DNA of 64,000 nt from a virus: positions 250,001 through 314,000 of the IMG/VR virus record IMGVR_UViG_3300020469_003050, one strand, 5' to 3'. The position numbers and the translations under genes are program-made. Shown in pieces: positions 50,663 to 58,624 of this stretch. Every line of letters starts with the position of its first letter. Within the stretch, counting starts at the first letter, position 1. The notes under the pieces are model-generated. The model was not told the DNA's origin, searched no databases, and worked only from the letters and a program-made list of their open reading frames with translations.

Positions 50663-51150
50663 AAATTTTAATATTTGGTTTACCAGGAAGTGGCAAGAGT
50701 ACTCTTGCTGAACCATTAGCAAAACTTCTTGGAGGGTTTCATGTCAACGCAGATAAAGTACGAGAAAAATATGAAGGACATGATATGAGTAAATGGGACT
50801 TTAGTCCTGAAGGACGTATGAGACAAGCACAAAGAATGAAATTCATTAGTGATGGTGTAGTTATGGCTGGCAAAATTGCGGTTGCTGACTTTGTTTGCCC
50901 CACACAAAAAGCAAGAAAAGAATTTGGTGCAGACTTTACAGTGTGGATGGATACTATTGAAGAAGGTAGATACGAAGATACAAACAAAATGTTTGAAAAG
51001 CCTAGTGCCTATGAAAGAGATTATCATGTCGCAAAATGGTTTGATGATACTCATGTACAGTTAGTACCTATCGTAGAAAGATATATGAAGAAAACATCAA
51101 CAACACCTGTAGGATACAGTGCATGGAGATTAGATAATGACGATATTTAA
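50659..51150 (+). CDS. Adenylylsulfate kinase-like (CysC type)
   Basis: 163 aa. GLPGSGKST (7-15), NADKVREKYEGHD, WDFSPEGRMRQAQRM and ADFVCPTQKARKEFG, then VWMDTIEEGRYEDTNKMFE: typical APS-kinase order. Would phosphorylate APS to PAPS. Overlaps both neighbours. Confidence 0.8.
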   Translation: MKILIFGLPGSGKSTLAEPLAKLLGGFHVNADKVREKYEGHDMSKWDFSPEGRMRQAQRMKFISDGVVMAGKIAVADFVCPTQKARKEFGADFTVWMDTIEEGRYEDTNKMFEKPSAYERDYHVAKWFDDTHVQLVPIVERYMKKTSTTPVGYSAWRLDNDDI

Positions 51151-51547
51151 TACATTTAAACCCACAACACAAATGCTAGGTAGATGGCAACCCTGGCATG
51201 ATGGACATACTGAATTATTTAAACGTGCATTAGCAGAAACAGGGCAAGTTTGTATTCAGATTAGAACTGTGCCACAACAAGAAGATGCAAGTGGAGGGCG
51301 TACAGTAGTACAAGATGATAATCCTTTTATTGCTACAGATGTAGAAGAAAACATTAAGAAAGAATTAGAAAAAGTAGGATATACATATGGGCATGAGTAT
51401 ATCATAATGAGAGTGCCTAATATAGTAGATATTAGCTATGGAAGAGGCGTAGGTTATACGTTCACAGAACATGACTTAGGAAAAGAGATACATAGTATTA
51501 GTGCTACAAAAATACGAGCAGAAATGCGAAAGGAAGGCAAATTATAA
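51137..51547 (+). CDS. HxGH nucleotidyltransferase
   Basis: 136 aa. GRWQPWHDGHTELF carries H21-x2-H24 and the C-terminal HSISATKIR the matching I-S-x-T-x-I-R. This small fold includes NMN, phosphopantetheine and glycerol-phosphate nucleotidyltransferases and is related to ATP sulfurylase. Linked to the kinase by overlap, so a sulfate-activating role is tempting, but NAD or CDP-alcohol synthesis is equally possible. Confidence 0.72.
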   Translation: MTIFNTFKPTTQMLGRWQPWHDGHTELFKRALAETGQVCIQIRTVPQQEDASGGRTVVQDDNPFIATDVEENIKKELEKVGYTYGHEYIIMRVPNIVDISYGRGVGYTFTEHDLGKEIHSISATKIRAEMRKEGKL

Positions 51548-51548
51548 A

Positions 51549-51577
51549 TTGACTTTATAATTTGAATTTGTTATAAT
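51549..51577 (+). promoter_or_regulatory. Sigma70-like promoter overlapping a start codon
   Basis: TTGACT (51549-51554), 17-bp spacer, TATAAT (51572-51577). The ATG of the next ORF (51576) lies inside the -10 box, so this promoter cannot express the full ORF; it may serve mtnN at 51811. Confidence 0.68.
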
Positions 51578-51800
51578 GAACATAGTATATATTAAATACG
51601 CAAGTGCAATCTTAATATTAGTTGCCATGGTTTTACATGTTGCAGGTATTACACCATGGAATAGTATCATACAAATGATAGGAGCAAGTGGTTGGATATA
51701 TGTGGGCTATAAATGGAATGAAAAAGCAATTATATTAAATTTCTTACCACAGTTTGCAATCATAATACCAATGCTAATATGGATTTATTGGATTAGTTAA
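51576..51800 (+). CDS. Small membrane protein (74 aa)
   Basis: Three hydrophobic helices with ITPWNSIIQMIGASGWIYVG; paralogue of 24936. The start is doubtful because of the overlapping -10 box; it would be translated from the upstream operon mRNA or from an unusual start further in. Confidence 0.5.
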   Translation: MNIVYIKYASAILILVAMVLHVAGITPWNSIIQMIGASGWIYVGYKWNEKAIILNFLPQFAIIIPMLIWIYWIS

Positions 51801-51810
51801 GGAAAATAAA

Positions 51811-52524
51811 ATGACAGTAGGTGTAATCTCCGCAATCCCAGAAGAATATTCAAAGTTAAGGTGGGATAGTGAACCAAGAACTGAAACGATTATCAATAAG
51901 ATTTTTCAATTCGGTACAATGAATGATGTAAAAGTTATTGCCGCAGAATGCGGTATTGGTAAAGTTAATGCAAGTATGACAACTTCATTGCTTTTAGGAC
52001 ATTTCGGATGTGATAGTATCATATTCTCAGGTGTAGCAGGAGGGTTAAATCCAAAATATAACATTGGTGATGTATTAGTTGCAGAACAACTTATTCAGCA
52101 TGATTATGGTGCAATAGTAAATGGTCAAGTAATTAGTGCTATACCGGGTAGTTTCCCAGGCATGGTAGATGAGAACGAAGATGTATCATATAAAATGTCA
52201 TTAGACATGCGTGAAGCAATCAAAAGAAATGTAGACGATGATATAAAGTTTGGTAGAATTTTAACAGGTGATACATACCTTGCTTGTTCTAAAACAAGAG
52301 AAATGTTTCATAAACAATTTAAAGCAGATGCAATAGAAATGGAAGGAGGAGCAATCGCTCAAGTGTGTTGTAATTGGCATAAACCATTTGTTGTTATACG
52401 TGTATTAAGTGATTTATCAGGAAATGATTCGCATTTCGATTTTAATGAATTTGTTGACGAAAGTTCAGCAAAGTCGGCAATAGTTGTAAATAGACTATTA
52501 CCGGTATTGGACGCATGGGCATGA
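51811..52524 (+). CDS. mtnN: MTA/SAH nucleosidase-like
   Basis: 237 aa. GVISAIPEEYSKL, AAECGIGKVNASM, FSGVAGGL, the purine-site DAIEMEGGAIAQVC and VIRVLSDLSG with the catalytic Asp. Cleaves SAH or MTA to adenine, removing inhibitors of SAM enzymes; two methyltransferases and a radical SAM protein are encoded nearby. Ribosome site AAGGAAA. Confidence 0.92.
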   Translation: MTVGVISAIPEEYSKLRWDSEPRTETIINKIFQFGTMNDVKVIAAECGIGKVNASMTTSLLLGHFGCDSIIFSGVAGGLNPKYNIGDVLVAEQLIQHDYGAIVNGQVISAIPGSFPGMVDENEDVSYKMSLDMREAIKRNVDDDIKFGRILTGDTYLACSKTREMFHKQFKADAIEMEGGAIAQVCCNWHKPFVVIRVLSDLSGNDSHFDFNEFVDESSAKSAIVVNRLLPVLDAWA

Positions 52525-52964
52525 TTGAGAAATTTGAAGATACTCCTTTTGAAAAAAATAAACAAAAAGTAATAGAAGAAACAGAATACTATAAAGCATT
52601 TGAAGACAAATGGCCCGTATGTGAAGGTCATTTGCTTTTTGTTCCTAAAGAAAATAACACAAAATTCATTACAATAGCCCTACAAGCAACTGTCCAGTAT
52701 GGTGAAAAGCTAATTGAAGAAGGTAAAATCGATGGTTATCATTTTGGAATGAATATGAGAAAGCCAGCTGGTCAATCAGTTATGTGGCCTCATGTTCATT
52801 TTATGCCAAGAAAAGAAGGCGATATAGAAGGTTTTCCCGGAAGTGTAAGATTTGCAGTTAGAAATGGCAAAGGCCCATCGTACTATATGGAACACCCTAA
52901 ATACAAAGAAGAATTTATTGAAAAACATCAAAAAGAAATAGAAGAGGACGGATTTAATTTTTAA
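52521..52964 (+). CDS. HIT-family protein
   Basis: 147 aa from ATG 52521 (ATGA overlap; ATG 52515 also in frame). PVCEGHLLFVPKE and WPHVHFMPR are HIT motifs, though the third His of H-x-H-x-H is Met. HIT proteins hydrolyse AMP-conjugates or dinucleotides. C-terminus is extended and charged. Confidence 0.8.
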   Translation: MIEKFEDTPFEKNKQKVIEETEYYKAFEDKWPVCEGHLLFVPKENNTKFITIALQATVQYGEKLIEEGKIDGYHFGMNMRKPAGQSVMWPHVHFMPRKEGDIEGFPGSVRFAVRNGKGPSYYMEHPKYKEEFIEKHQKEIEEDGFNF

Positions 52965-54406
52965 TGAATGATAAAACTTTCTGCATTGCTCCATGGCATG
53001 ATGTTCATATTATAACAGACGGAACATTCAAAGGGTGTTGCGTGATGAACCACGGAGAAGTAGGAGGGAGACTTTTAACTAACGGTGTTGTTCACACAGT
53101 AACAGATAGTGGTGTGAATGGTGCAATGAATTCTGATACAAGTAAAGAATTAAGATTAGATATGCTACAAGGTAAATGGCATACTAATTGCACACGATGT
53201 AAAAATGAAGAAGCATCTGGTATGCGTAGTATGAGACAGTTATACGGAGACAGATGGAAAAACTTTACATACAAAGATGCAGAGAAAATAACTAATTTAG
53301 ATACTGGCGAAATACCAGTAGACCACAAACCTTTCTATTATGATATTCAGTTAGGTAATTTATGTAATCTTAAATGTAGAATTTGTAATCCACTAGTTAG
53401 TTCTGCTTGGATACCTGATTACATGAAAATGATGAGATTAGGTAATAAAGCTGAGATTAAAGTAAGAGGCGGTAAGAAACCTTTTAAGATTGATATTGAA
53501 CACGTAAAAGGTAAACAATATAATATTTCACCTAATCCATTTGCGTGGGCAGAGTCAGATGAATTTTGGGAACAAATGTCTGCTATTAAAGGAGAGATTG
53601 ACCATCTATATTTGATTGGGGGCGAACCAATGATGATTCATAGACACTTTAAGTTTTTAGAAGAATGCGTAGAAAGTGGTGATGCGAGTCATATTACATT
53701 ACAGTATGATACTAACTTAACAAACATTCCTGAAAAAGTTATGGGATATTGGTCTCATTTTAAATCTCTAATGATTGGTTTTAGTATTGATGGCATGGGT
53801 CCAGAGTTAGAATACATGAGACACCCTGTAAAGTGGTCGCATATTCTTAGAAATATAAACAGAGTAGAAGAATTTGCAAAGAAAAATGATAACGTTAAGT
53901 TAAATGATTCTATCACAATCAATACATATAACGTACTTCATATACTTGATTTCATTGAATGGAAAGTAAAAGCAGGTAAAAATGATTATGAATTTTTATG
54001 GCAATGGCATGATGAGAACTTTTGTGCCCATCCATTGCATGGTCCTGATTTTTTGTGTGTTAAGACTATGCCATTGAGTGCTAAAAAATATGTTACTCAG
54101 AGATATTACGAATGGCGTGATAAAATGCATGAATGGTGTGATAGTATTGATTACTACACAAAGAGGCGTAAACCAGAAGATATCAAAATTGCAGTAACTA
54201 AGTTTGTCGATAGATGGGTAGAATTCATCAACCAAGAAGATTGGTCTCATAGAGTATGGAAATTCTGGGAGTATACGAATGACCTAGATGAAGTCAGAGG
54301 TGAGAATTTTAAAGAAGTATTCCCTGAACTTGCTAAGATTATGTGGGATTATCCAAAGAAACCTAGCTGGATGTTTGCCCCTACGAATACGTATCCAACA
54401 GAATAA
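52964..54406 (+). CDS. Radical SAM protein with N-terminal twitch-like cysteines
   Basis: 480 aa. The 4Fe-4S motif C134-x3-C138-x2-C141 (CNLKCRIC) lies after ~130 residues that contain FCIAPW, KGCCVMNH and NCTRCKNEE, as in twitch-domain radical SAM proteins, where the auxiliary cluster region is N-terminal. YLIGGEPMM is the GGEP motif. It may modify a peptide, nucleotide or tRNA base. Overlaps HIT by 1 bp. Confidence 0.88.
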   Translation: MNDKTFCIAPWHDVHIITDGTFKGCCVMNHGEVGGRLLTNGVVHTVTDSGVNGAMNSDTSKELRLDMLQGKWHTNCTRCKNEEASGMRSMRQLYGDRWKNFTYKDAEKITNLDTGEIPVDHKPFYYDIQLGNLCNLKCRICNPLVSSAWIPDYMKMMRLGNKAEIKVRGGKKPFKIDIEHVKGKQYNISPNPFAWAESDEFWEQMSAIKGEIDHLYLIGGEPMMIHRHFKFLEECVESGDASHITLQYDTNLTNIPEKVMGYWSHFKSLMIGFSIDGMGPELEYMRHPVKWSHILRNINRVEEFAKKNDNVKLNDSITINTYNVLHILDFIEWKVKAGKNDYEFLWQWHDENFCAHPLHGPDFLCVKTMPLSAKKYVTQRYYEWRDKMHEWCDSIDYYTKRRKPEDIKIAVTKFVDRWVEFINQEDWSHRVWKFWEYTNDLDEVRGENFKEVFPELAKIMWDYPKKPSWMFAPTNTYPTE

Positions 54407-54416
54407 TAAGAATACT

Positions 54417-54424
54417 GATAAATA
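54417..54424 (+). promoter_or_regulatory. Late-type promoter box GATAAATA
   Basis: CTGATAAATAG 33 bp before ATG 54457; AAGGAGG site in the leader. Starts the lipase-to-lysis unit. Confidence 0.7.
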
Positions 54425-54456
54425 GTCGTAGTTATCTATTTAAGGAGGACACAACT

Positions 54457-55467
54457 ATGATGATTTTTTTAGTAAGATATTTTATAAAATGGGTTATTCA
54501 GGGTTGGATCCTTGCCAGATTAGCCAAAAGAGTTAGAAAGGCATTAGTAAAAAAGTACAATTTAGAAGGCAAATTTAAAGAAACTGTTAAGAACAAAAAA
54601 GATATAGATTGGAAAAAGATTAAATGGTATGCTGAATTAGCCGGTTATATTTACAAAGATAACAAAAGTATTCAGAAAAAGTACAAGAATCTTGATAAGA
54701 AAATATACATAAACGAGATTAACGAAATCAAGTACTGCATTATAACTGATAATCACAGACAAGCATATTATATATCAATAAGAGGCACGAAGAATTCTCA
54801 TAATGCAATGCAAGATATTAACTTTTTCAAAGATAAGAGTTTCAGACTAGGTATAGAATTACACACAGGCTTTCATAGAACTGCCGAAATGATAGCAGAT
54901 GATATCATGGGTAGATTAGATAAGACTTGGGATATAACTGTAACTGGTCATAGTTTAGGTGGTGCAGAAGCAGTAATCGTAAGTTGGTATTTAGATTATG
55001 CAGGATTTAAAGTTTCTGAGTGTATTACATACGGTCAACCTAAAGTAACAGATTCACACGGTACTAGAGCAATGAGAGGTAAGATTAAACTTACACGTAT
55101 TGTTAATGAAACAGATATAGTTGCATTAGTCCCACCAGCTGGAACGCATAGACATAGATATGCTCATAGTGGTACATTAATTAAATTGCTAGACAATGGT
55201 AAATATTGTCATTTAGAAGAACCAGATAGTTTAAACTTTGGTGTGAATAGTTTCTGGTTGTTCGCGGCAAGAGAAGATTTTTCATTTTGGGAAGTTGGCA
55301 AAGAACTGCCCGACCATTACATGACAGGTTACATCGACAATATTGATAAAATAGTCGATAATGGCGAAGAGGTCTTATGGAATAAAAGACTAGAACATAT
55401 TGAAGACAGTGGCATGTTAGGTGAATGGGTGAAAGATGATAAGAAGAAAGGTAAGGGTAAAAAATAG
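54457..55467 (+). CDS. Class 3 lipase
   Basis: 336 aa. Ser166 in GHSLGG, D220 in NETDIVALVPP and H287 in LPDHYMTGY give the triad of fungal-type (class 3) lipases; ISIRGTKNS holds the oxyanion region. An N-terminal amphipathic or membrane helix (~2-20) and basic stretch may place it at the inner membrane. In the late unit with endolysin, so membrane breakdown at lysis is a possible role. Confidence 0.88.
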   Translation: MMIFLVRYFIKWVIQGWILARLAKRVRKALVKKYNLEGKFKETVKNKKDIDWKKIKWYAELAGYIYKDNKSIQKKYKNLDKKIYINEINEIKYCIITDNHRQAYYISIRGTKNSHNAMQDINFFKDKSFRLGIELHTGFHRTAEMIADDIMGRLDKTWDITVTGHSLGGAEAVIVSWYLDYAGFKVSECITYGQPKVTDSHGTRAMRGKIKLTRIVNETDIVALVPPAGTHRHRYAHSGTLIKLLDNGKYCHLEEPDSLNFGVNSFWLFAAREDFSFWEVGKELPDHYMTGYIDNIDKIVDNGEEVLWNKRLEHIEDSGMLGEWVKDDKKKGKGKK

Positions 55468-55704
55468 ATGGAAGATAAATTAATCGACATTGACCATTTA
55501 GATAAAGCAGAAGCAAATTGGTTTACTCATTTTTACAAGGCGATGTATTTTAACGGTATTGGTTTGCTAATGGTAATAACAGGCATTATTCATGCTTTCT
55601 TTCCACAGTTTTTTGGATTTCTTCCATATAAACTTGCAAAGAAAATAACAGACGGGACAGAAAAGAACTTTCCTGGTTGTTTGAAAGATGCCAATAAAAA
55701 GTAA
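55468..55704 (+). CDS. DUF6356-like membrane protein 2
   Basis: 78 aa. HLDKAEANWFTHFYKAMYF, one helix and IHAFFPQFFGFLP match the pattern of the product of 7552, with a longer C-terminus (TDGTEKNFPGCLKD). Directly adjoins the lipase. Confidence 0.62.
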   Translation: MEDKLIDIDHLDKAEANWFTHFYKAMYFNGIGLLMVITGIIHAFFPQFFGFLPYKLAKKITDGTEKNFPGCLKDANKK

Positions 55705-55716
55705 TTGGAGAGGATT

Positions 55717-56157
55717 ATGTATGAGTACCGATGTAAAATACTAAGAATAGTAGACGGAGACACAGTAGACGTTGATATTGACTTAGGCTTTGGTGTATGG
55801 ATGCACAGAGAAAGAGTTAGGATTATGGGTATTGATACTCCTGAGTCTAGAACCAGAGATTTAACTGAAAAGAAATTCGGACTTGCGGCTAAAGAGTTTG
55901 TAAGATTTTTAATGCCAGTTGGGTCTAGTCAAATTATCATGACACAAAAAGATAAGACAGGTAAGTTTGGCAGAATTTTAGGAGACTTTAAAATCTGGGA
56001 TAAAGATAAAGATGATTATGTAACATTTACTACAGTTATGTTAGACAATCATCATGCAGTCCCTTATGAAGGTCAATCAAAAGACGCCATACAAGAACAA
56101 CACCTGGAAAACAGAAAATGGCTAATAGAAGCAGGCCAAGTTAAATTGGAGGACTAA
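55717..56157 (+). CDS. Staphylococcal-nuclease-like (TNase) enzyme
   Basis: 146 aa from ATG 55717 (GGAGAGG; the TTG at 55705 is inside that region). RIVDGDTVDVDIDLGFG, RVRIMGIDTPES, and KTGKFGRILGDF are the SNase core with catalytic Arg/Glu. No signal peptide, so probably cytoplasmic; digestion of host DNA or RNA is likely. Confidence 0.9.
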   Translation: MYEYRCKILRIVDGDTVDVDIDLGFGVWMHRERVRIMGIDTPESRTRDLTEKKFGLAAKEFVRFLMPVGSSQIIMTQKDKTGKFGRILGDFKIWDKDKDDYVTFTTVMLDNHHAVPYEGQSKDAIQEQHLENRKWLIEAGQVKLED

Positions 56158-56160
56158 AGA

Positions 56161-56991
56161 ATGGCTTTTAAGTTTAATTTCACTGTAGAACATGTAGCAG
56201 AATTACTACCACGCATAGATGCTAACGAATGGCACGATGCAATGACTAGAGTTTTGCCTAGGTGGGATATTGATACCGTTGATAGAGTAGCAGGTTTTAT
56301 TGCTCAGACGGCTCATGAGTCCGCTGGATTTACTGTTCTATCTGAAAATCTAAATTACAGTGCAGATGCACTAGATAAGATTTTCCCGAAATATTTTAAA
56401 CGTGCAGGAAGAAATGCACAAGAATATCATAGACAACCAGAAAAAATCGCAAACGTAATCTATGCAAATCGTATGGATAACGGAGATACTGACTCTGGTG
56501 ACGGTTGGAGATTTAGAGGTGGGGGAATCCTACAACTAACAGGTCGTCACAACTATACAAAGTTTGGAGAGTCAGAAAGAAGAACTGCGGAAGAATGTAC
56601 TGATTTTGTTCGCACACCTATTGGTGCATTAGCAAGTGCATGTTGGTTCTGGGAGACTAACAATATTAATCGTTATTGTGATGCACAAGATATTGTTGGA
56701 ATGACAAAACGTATCAATGGTGGAACTATAGGACTAGAAGACCGTAAGAAACATTATGCACATGCGATAGAAGTACTAGGTGGTCATTATGATCCAAAAG
56801 AAGTACTAGAGACTGTTCGTAAAGGTAGCAAAGGAAGTACTGTTGCAAAAATGCAAAAAGCCCTTGGTATTAGTGCAGATGGAGATTTCGGCCCTGGAAC
56901 AGAAGCGAAGTTGAAAGAATGGCAAACAAGTCAAGGACTAGTTGCTGACGGTATTGCAGGACCAAAAACTTTAGCGAAACTATTGGGTTAA
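56161..56991 (+). CDS. GH19 endolysin with peptidoglycan-binding domain
   Basis: 276 aa. GH19 chitinase-like lysozyme: catalytic E53 in AHESAGF, E62 in LSENLNYS, and the conserved RFRGGGILQLTGRHNY. Residues ~219-276 are a PG_binding_1 domain (VRKGSKGSTVAKMQKALG). No signal peptide, so a holin is needed. Cuts peptidoglycan at lysis. Confidence 0.95.
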   Translation: MAFKFNFTVEHVAELLPRIDANEWHDAMTRVLPRWDIDTVDRVAGFIAQTAHESAGFTVLSENLNYSADALDKIFPKYFKRAGRNAQEYHRQPEKIANVIYANRMDNGDTDSGDGWRFRGGGILQLTGRHNYTKFGESERRTAEECTDFVRTPIGALASACWFWETNNINRYCDAQDIVGMTKRINGGTIGLEDRKKHYAHAIEVLGGHYDPKEVLETVRKGSKGSTVAKMQKALGISADGDFGPGTEAKLKEWQTSQGLVADGIAGPKTLAKLLG

Positions 56992-57089
56992 TGAACCCAC
57001 AACTTATCACAGTTTACCTCATGATAGGTATTTGTATATTATTACACGTTGTTGTAATACCAATATGGATGTGGAGTTTGGGATTATAA
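56991..57089 (+). CDS. Candidate holin (32 aa)
   Basis: MNPQLITVYLMIGICILLHV then VVIPIWMWSLGL: one long hydrophobic helix, coupled to endolysin by TAATG and followed by a terminator. Short for a holin; pinholin- or spanin-like helper roles are possible. Too short for most gene finders. Confidence 0.5.
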   Translation: MNPQLITVYLMIGICILLHVVVIPIWMWSLGL

Positions 57090-57095
57090 AAGAAT

Positions 57096-57123
57096 AAAGG
57101 GATCATAAAGATCCCTTTTTTTA
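57096..57123. terminator. Bidirectional terminator
   Basis: AAAGGGATC/GATCCCTTT stem, T run; separates the lysis unit from the minus-strand block. Confidence 0.88.
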
Positions 57124-57261
57124 TTTGCCTTGACCGTTGTACTTTTTGTACTGTCTTCTTTTATTCTTATTCTTAGGTCTAGTTCTGTTTGAATGTCCTA
57201 TAGATGTTCTTTTCTTAGGTCCCTTTTCATGTGCAGTAGTGTTAGGTGCGTACCTCGCCAT
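57121..57261 (-). CDS. Tiny basic protein (46 aa)
   Basis: MARYAPNTTAHEKGPKKRTS, then SIGHSNRTRPKNKNKRRQYK. AAAGGA ribosome site. Highly positive, likely nucleic-acid or capsid-interior associated. Last gene of the minus block. Confidence 0.58.
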   Translation of the reverse strand: MARYAPNTTAHEKGPKKRTSIGHSNRTRPKNKNKRRQYKKYNGQGK

Positions 57262-57277
57262 AAATCCTTTCTAGTGA

Positions 57278-57694
57278 TTACCACTTCCTACAAGACCAAT
57301 ATCTTGCTTTAGTCTTTGGACCTGGGTTATCACAGTTATGTCTAGCCCTGAAAGATTTTCTTCTAGCAGGATTAGATTTTTTAATTTTCATATTTGGATC
57401 ACCAAAGCTAACTTTGATAACATTGCCTTTATCATTCTTTACATAAACCTTAAACTTCTTAACATCACCACGCATTGGCTTGTTAAGTTTAACTTTACGT
57501 CCTTGATATTCAGCTTCAAACATATCTGCTTCATCTTCTGAGAAAGCTAGATATCCGTATTCTTCATGAAAATCTTGGTCATCTTCTAGTACTACTTCAT
57601 TCGTAACAGTTTCACTGTTGATAGTTTCTTCATCACGAATAGCATCAACAATCGAATCACGCAATCTTTTCATTTCGTTTGATAATTGACTCAT
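57278..57694 (-). CDS. Cys-containing C-terminal domain protein (138 aa)
   Basis: N-terminal helix and acidic middle; the C-terminal ~45 residues (KSNPARRKSFRARHNCDNPG, then PKTKARYWSCRKW) form a short motif with two Cys that recurs in marine phage proteins (recollection). Overlaps the next gene. Possible head-core role. Confidence 0.6.
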   Translation of the reverse strand: MSQLSNEMKRLRDSIVDAIRDEETINSETVTNEVVLEDDQDFHEEYGYLAFSEDEADMFEAEYQGRKVKLNKPMRGDVKKFKVYVKNDKGNVIKVSFGDPNMKIKKSNPARRKSFRARHNCDNPGPKTKARYWSCRKW

Positions 57695-57891
57695 TTCTTT
57701 TTTCCTTTGTTATTACATTCTGAACATCTACAATGCTCACATATCTTTACTTCTCTGTATTCGCCACCATCGATAGCATAATCTTTAAATGTTGCATACT
57801 TTGGTCCACCGCAGTGAGAAGTATGCCCACAGTTTTGACAACAAGTCTGAGTAGTTCTAGTACTAGGAGACTCTATTATCAGTTGTGCCAT
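57691..57891 (-). CDS. Zinc-ribbon-like protein (66 aa)
   Basis: Two Cys pairs, C-C-x2-C (QTCCQNCGH) and C-x2-C-x2-C (ICEHCRCSEC), separated by ~32 residues, with an extra HCGG. Likely binds Zn. Role unknown. Confidence 0.62.
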   Translation of the reverse strand: MAQLIIESPSTRTTQTCCQNCGHTSHCGGPKYATFKDYAIDGGEYREVKICEHCRCSECNNKGKKK

Positions 57892-58088
57892 TATTTACTT
57901 CCTATGTATCCAGCGATAATACCTATTAACCCTGTAAGAGCCATCTTCATAAGAGTAATTACACTTTCGTCTACTGGTCTGTTTTCTTGTAATGCTACAT
58001 AATAGTCACCTACAATAATAACACCTAATAGTGCTAAGACACCTGCAACTAATACAACAATTATTAAGTCTTTTAAATTCTTAATCAT
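57891..58088 (-). CDS. Small membrane protein (65 aa)
   Basis: Two hydrophobic helices (LIIVVLVAGVLALLGVIIVG and MALTGLIGIIAGYIGSK). GAGAGG ribosome site; late box TATAAATA at 58106-58113. Holin-like topology but not next to the endolysin. Confidence 0.6.
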   Translation of the reverse strand: MIKNLKDLIIVVLVAGVLALLGVIIVGDYYVALQENRPVDESVITLMKMALTGLIGIIAGYIGSK

Positions 58089-58218
58089 TTTTCAATCCTC
58101 TCAGATATTTATATTCATATCTAGTATCACCTTGCATATATCTTTGCCATGCCGGAGTGTTTAATCTTTTATCTGCTTCCGTAACTTGCATCTTAATAAT
58201 TTTTTTATTCTTATTCAT
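58081..58218 (-). CDS. Small basic protein (45 aa)
   Basis: MNKNKKIIKMQVTEADKRLN, then TPAWQRYMQGDTRYEYKYLR. Overlaps the next gene by 8 bp. Ribosome site weak (AAAGAAA). Not named by family. Confidence 0.52.
   Translation of the reverse strand: MNKNKKIIKMQVTEADKRLNTPAWQRYMQGDTRYEYKYLRGLKND
58106..58113 (-). promoter_or_regulatory. Late-type box TATAAATA, minus strand
   Basis: Inside the 45-aa gene, 18 bp before ATG 58088. Its coding context (EYKYL) means chance is possible. Confidence 0.4.
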
Positions 58219-58219
58219 A

Positions 58220-58624
58220 TTATTTCTTTGGACGATTACTTACGTTCTTTGCTTTACCTTTACGATTTTTGTTCGGGTCATTTGTCTTTTTACGTTTAAC
58301 TGCATTAGCAATAGCTTTCTTGCCACCACTACTTCTAAGACTTGCGGCTTTAGATTTTGATAAACATTTTGGCTTACCTTCGCCTTTGCCACTATCTCCA
58401 CATTTGCCTACACGTTCACCTTTAGTGTTATAACGATCCCAGCCGCCACCGCCTGCTCCGCCTTTTTTACCTTTACCAAACCAAGCACGTAAATCTTCAT
58501 CTAATACTGATTCTACTTTACGACAATCAGGTACACGTTTACCAAACATCATTTTAGTGCCGTGCTTCTTATAGCCCTTCCAGCACTTTTCGAAAAGTTT
58601 ACTATCTATCTCTGCAATTTTCAT
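58220..58624 (-). CDS. DUF5872-like Cys/Gly protein (134 aa)
   Basis: N-terminus MKIAEIDSKLFEKCWKGYKK, then a Gly-rich linker and GWDRYNTKGERVGKCGDS, KPKCLSKSKAASLRSSGG and a basic tail. The W-x3-Y...G-x-C-G...C-L-x4-A pattern resembles DUF5872, seen in giant viruses and phages. ATGA-type overlap with the gene before it. Confidence 0.6.
   Translation of the reverse strand: MKIAEIDSKLFEKCWKGYKKHGTKMMFGKRVPDCRKVESVLDEDLRAWFGKGKKGGAGGGGWDRYNTKGERVGKCGDSGKGEGKPKCLSKSKAASLRSSGGKKAIANAVKRKKTNDPNKNRKGKAKNVSNRPKK

Noticed and set aside
55705-55716. TTG start for the thermonuclease.
   Set aside because: The TTG region contains the ribosome site for ATG 55717.
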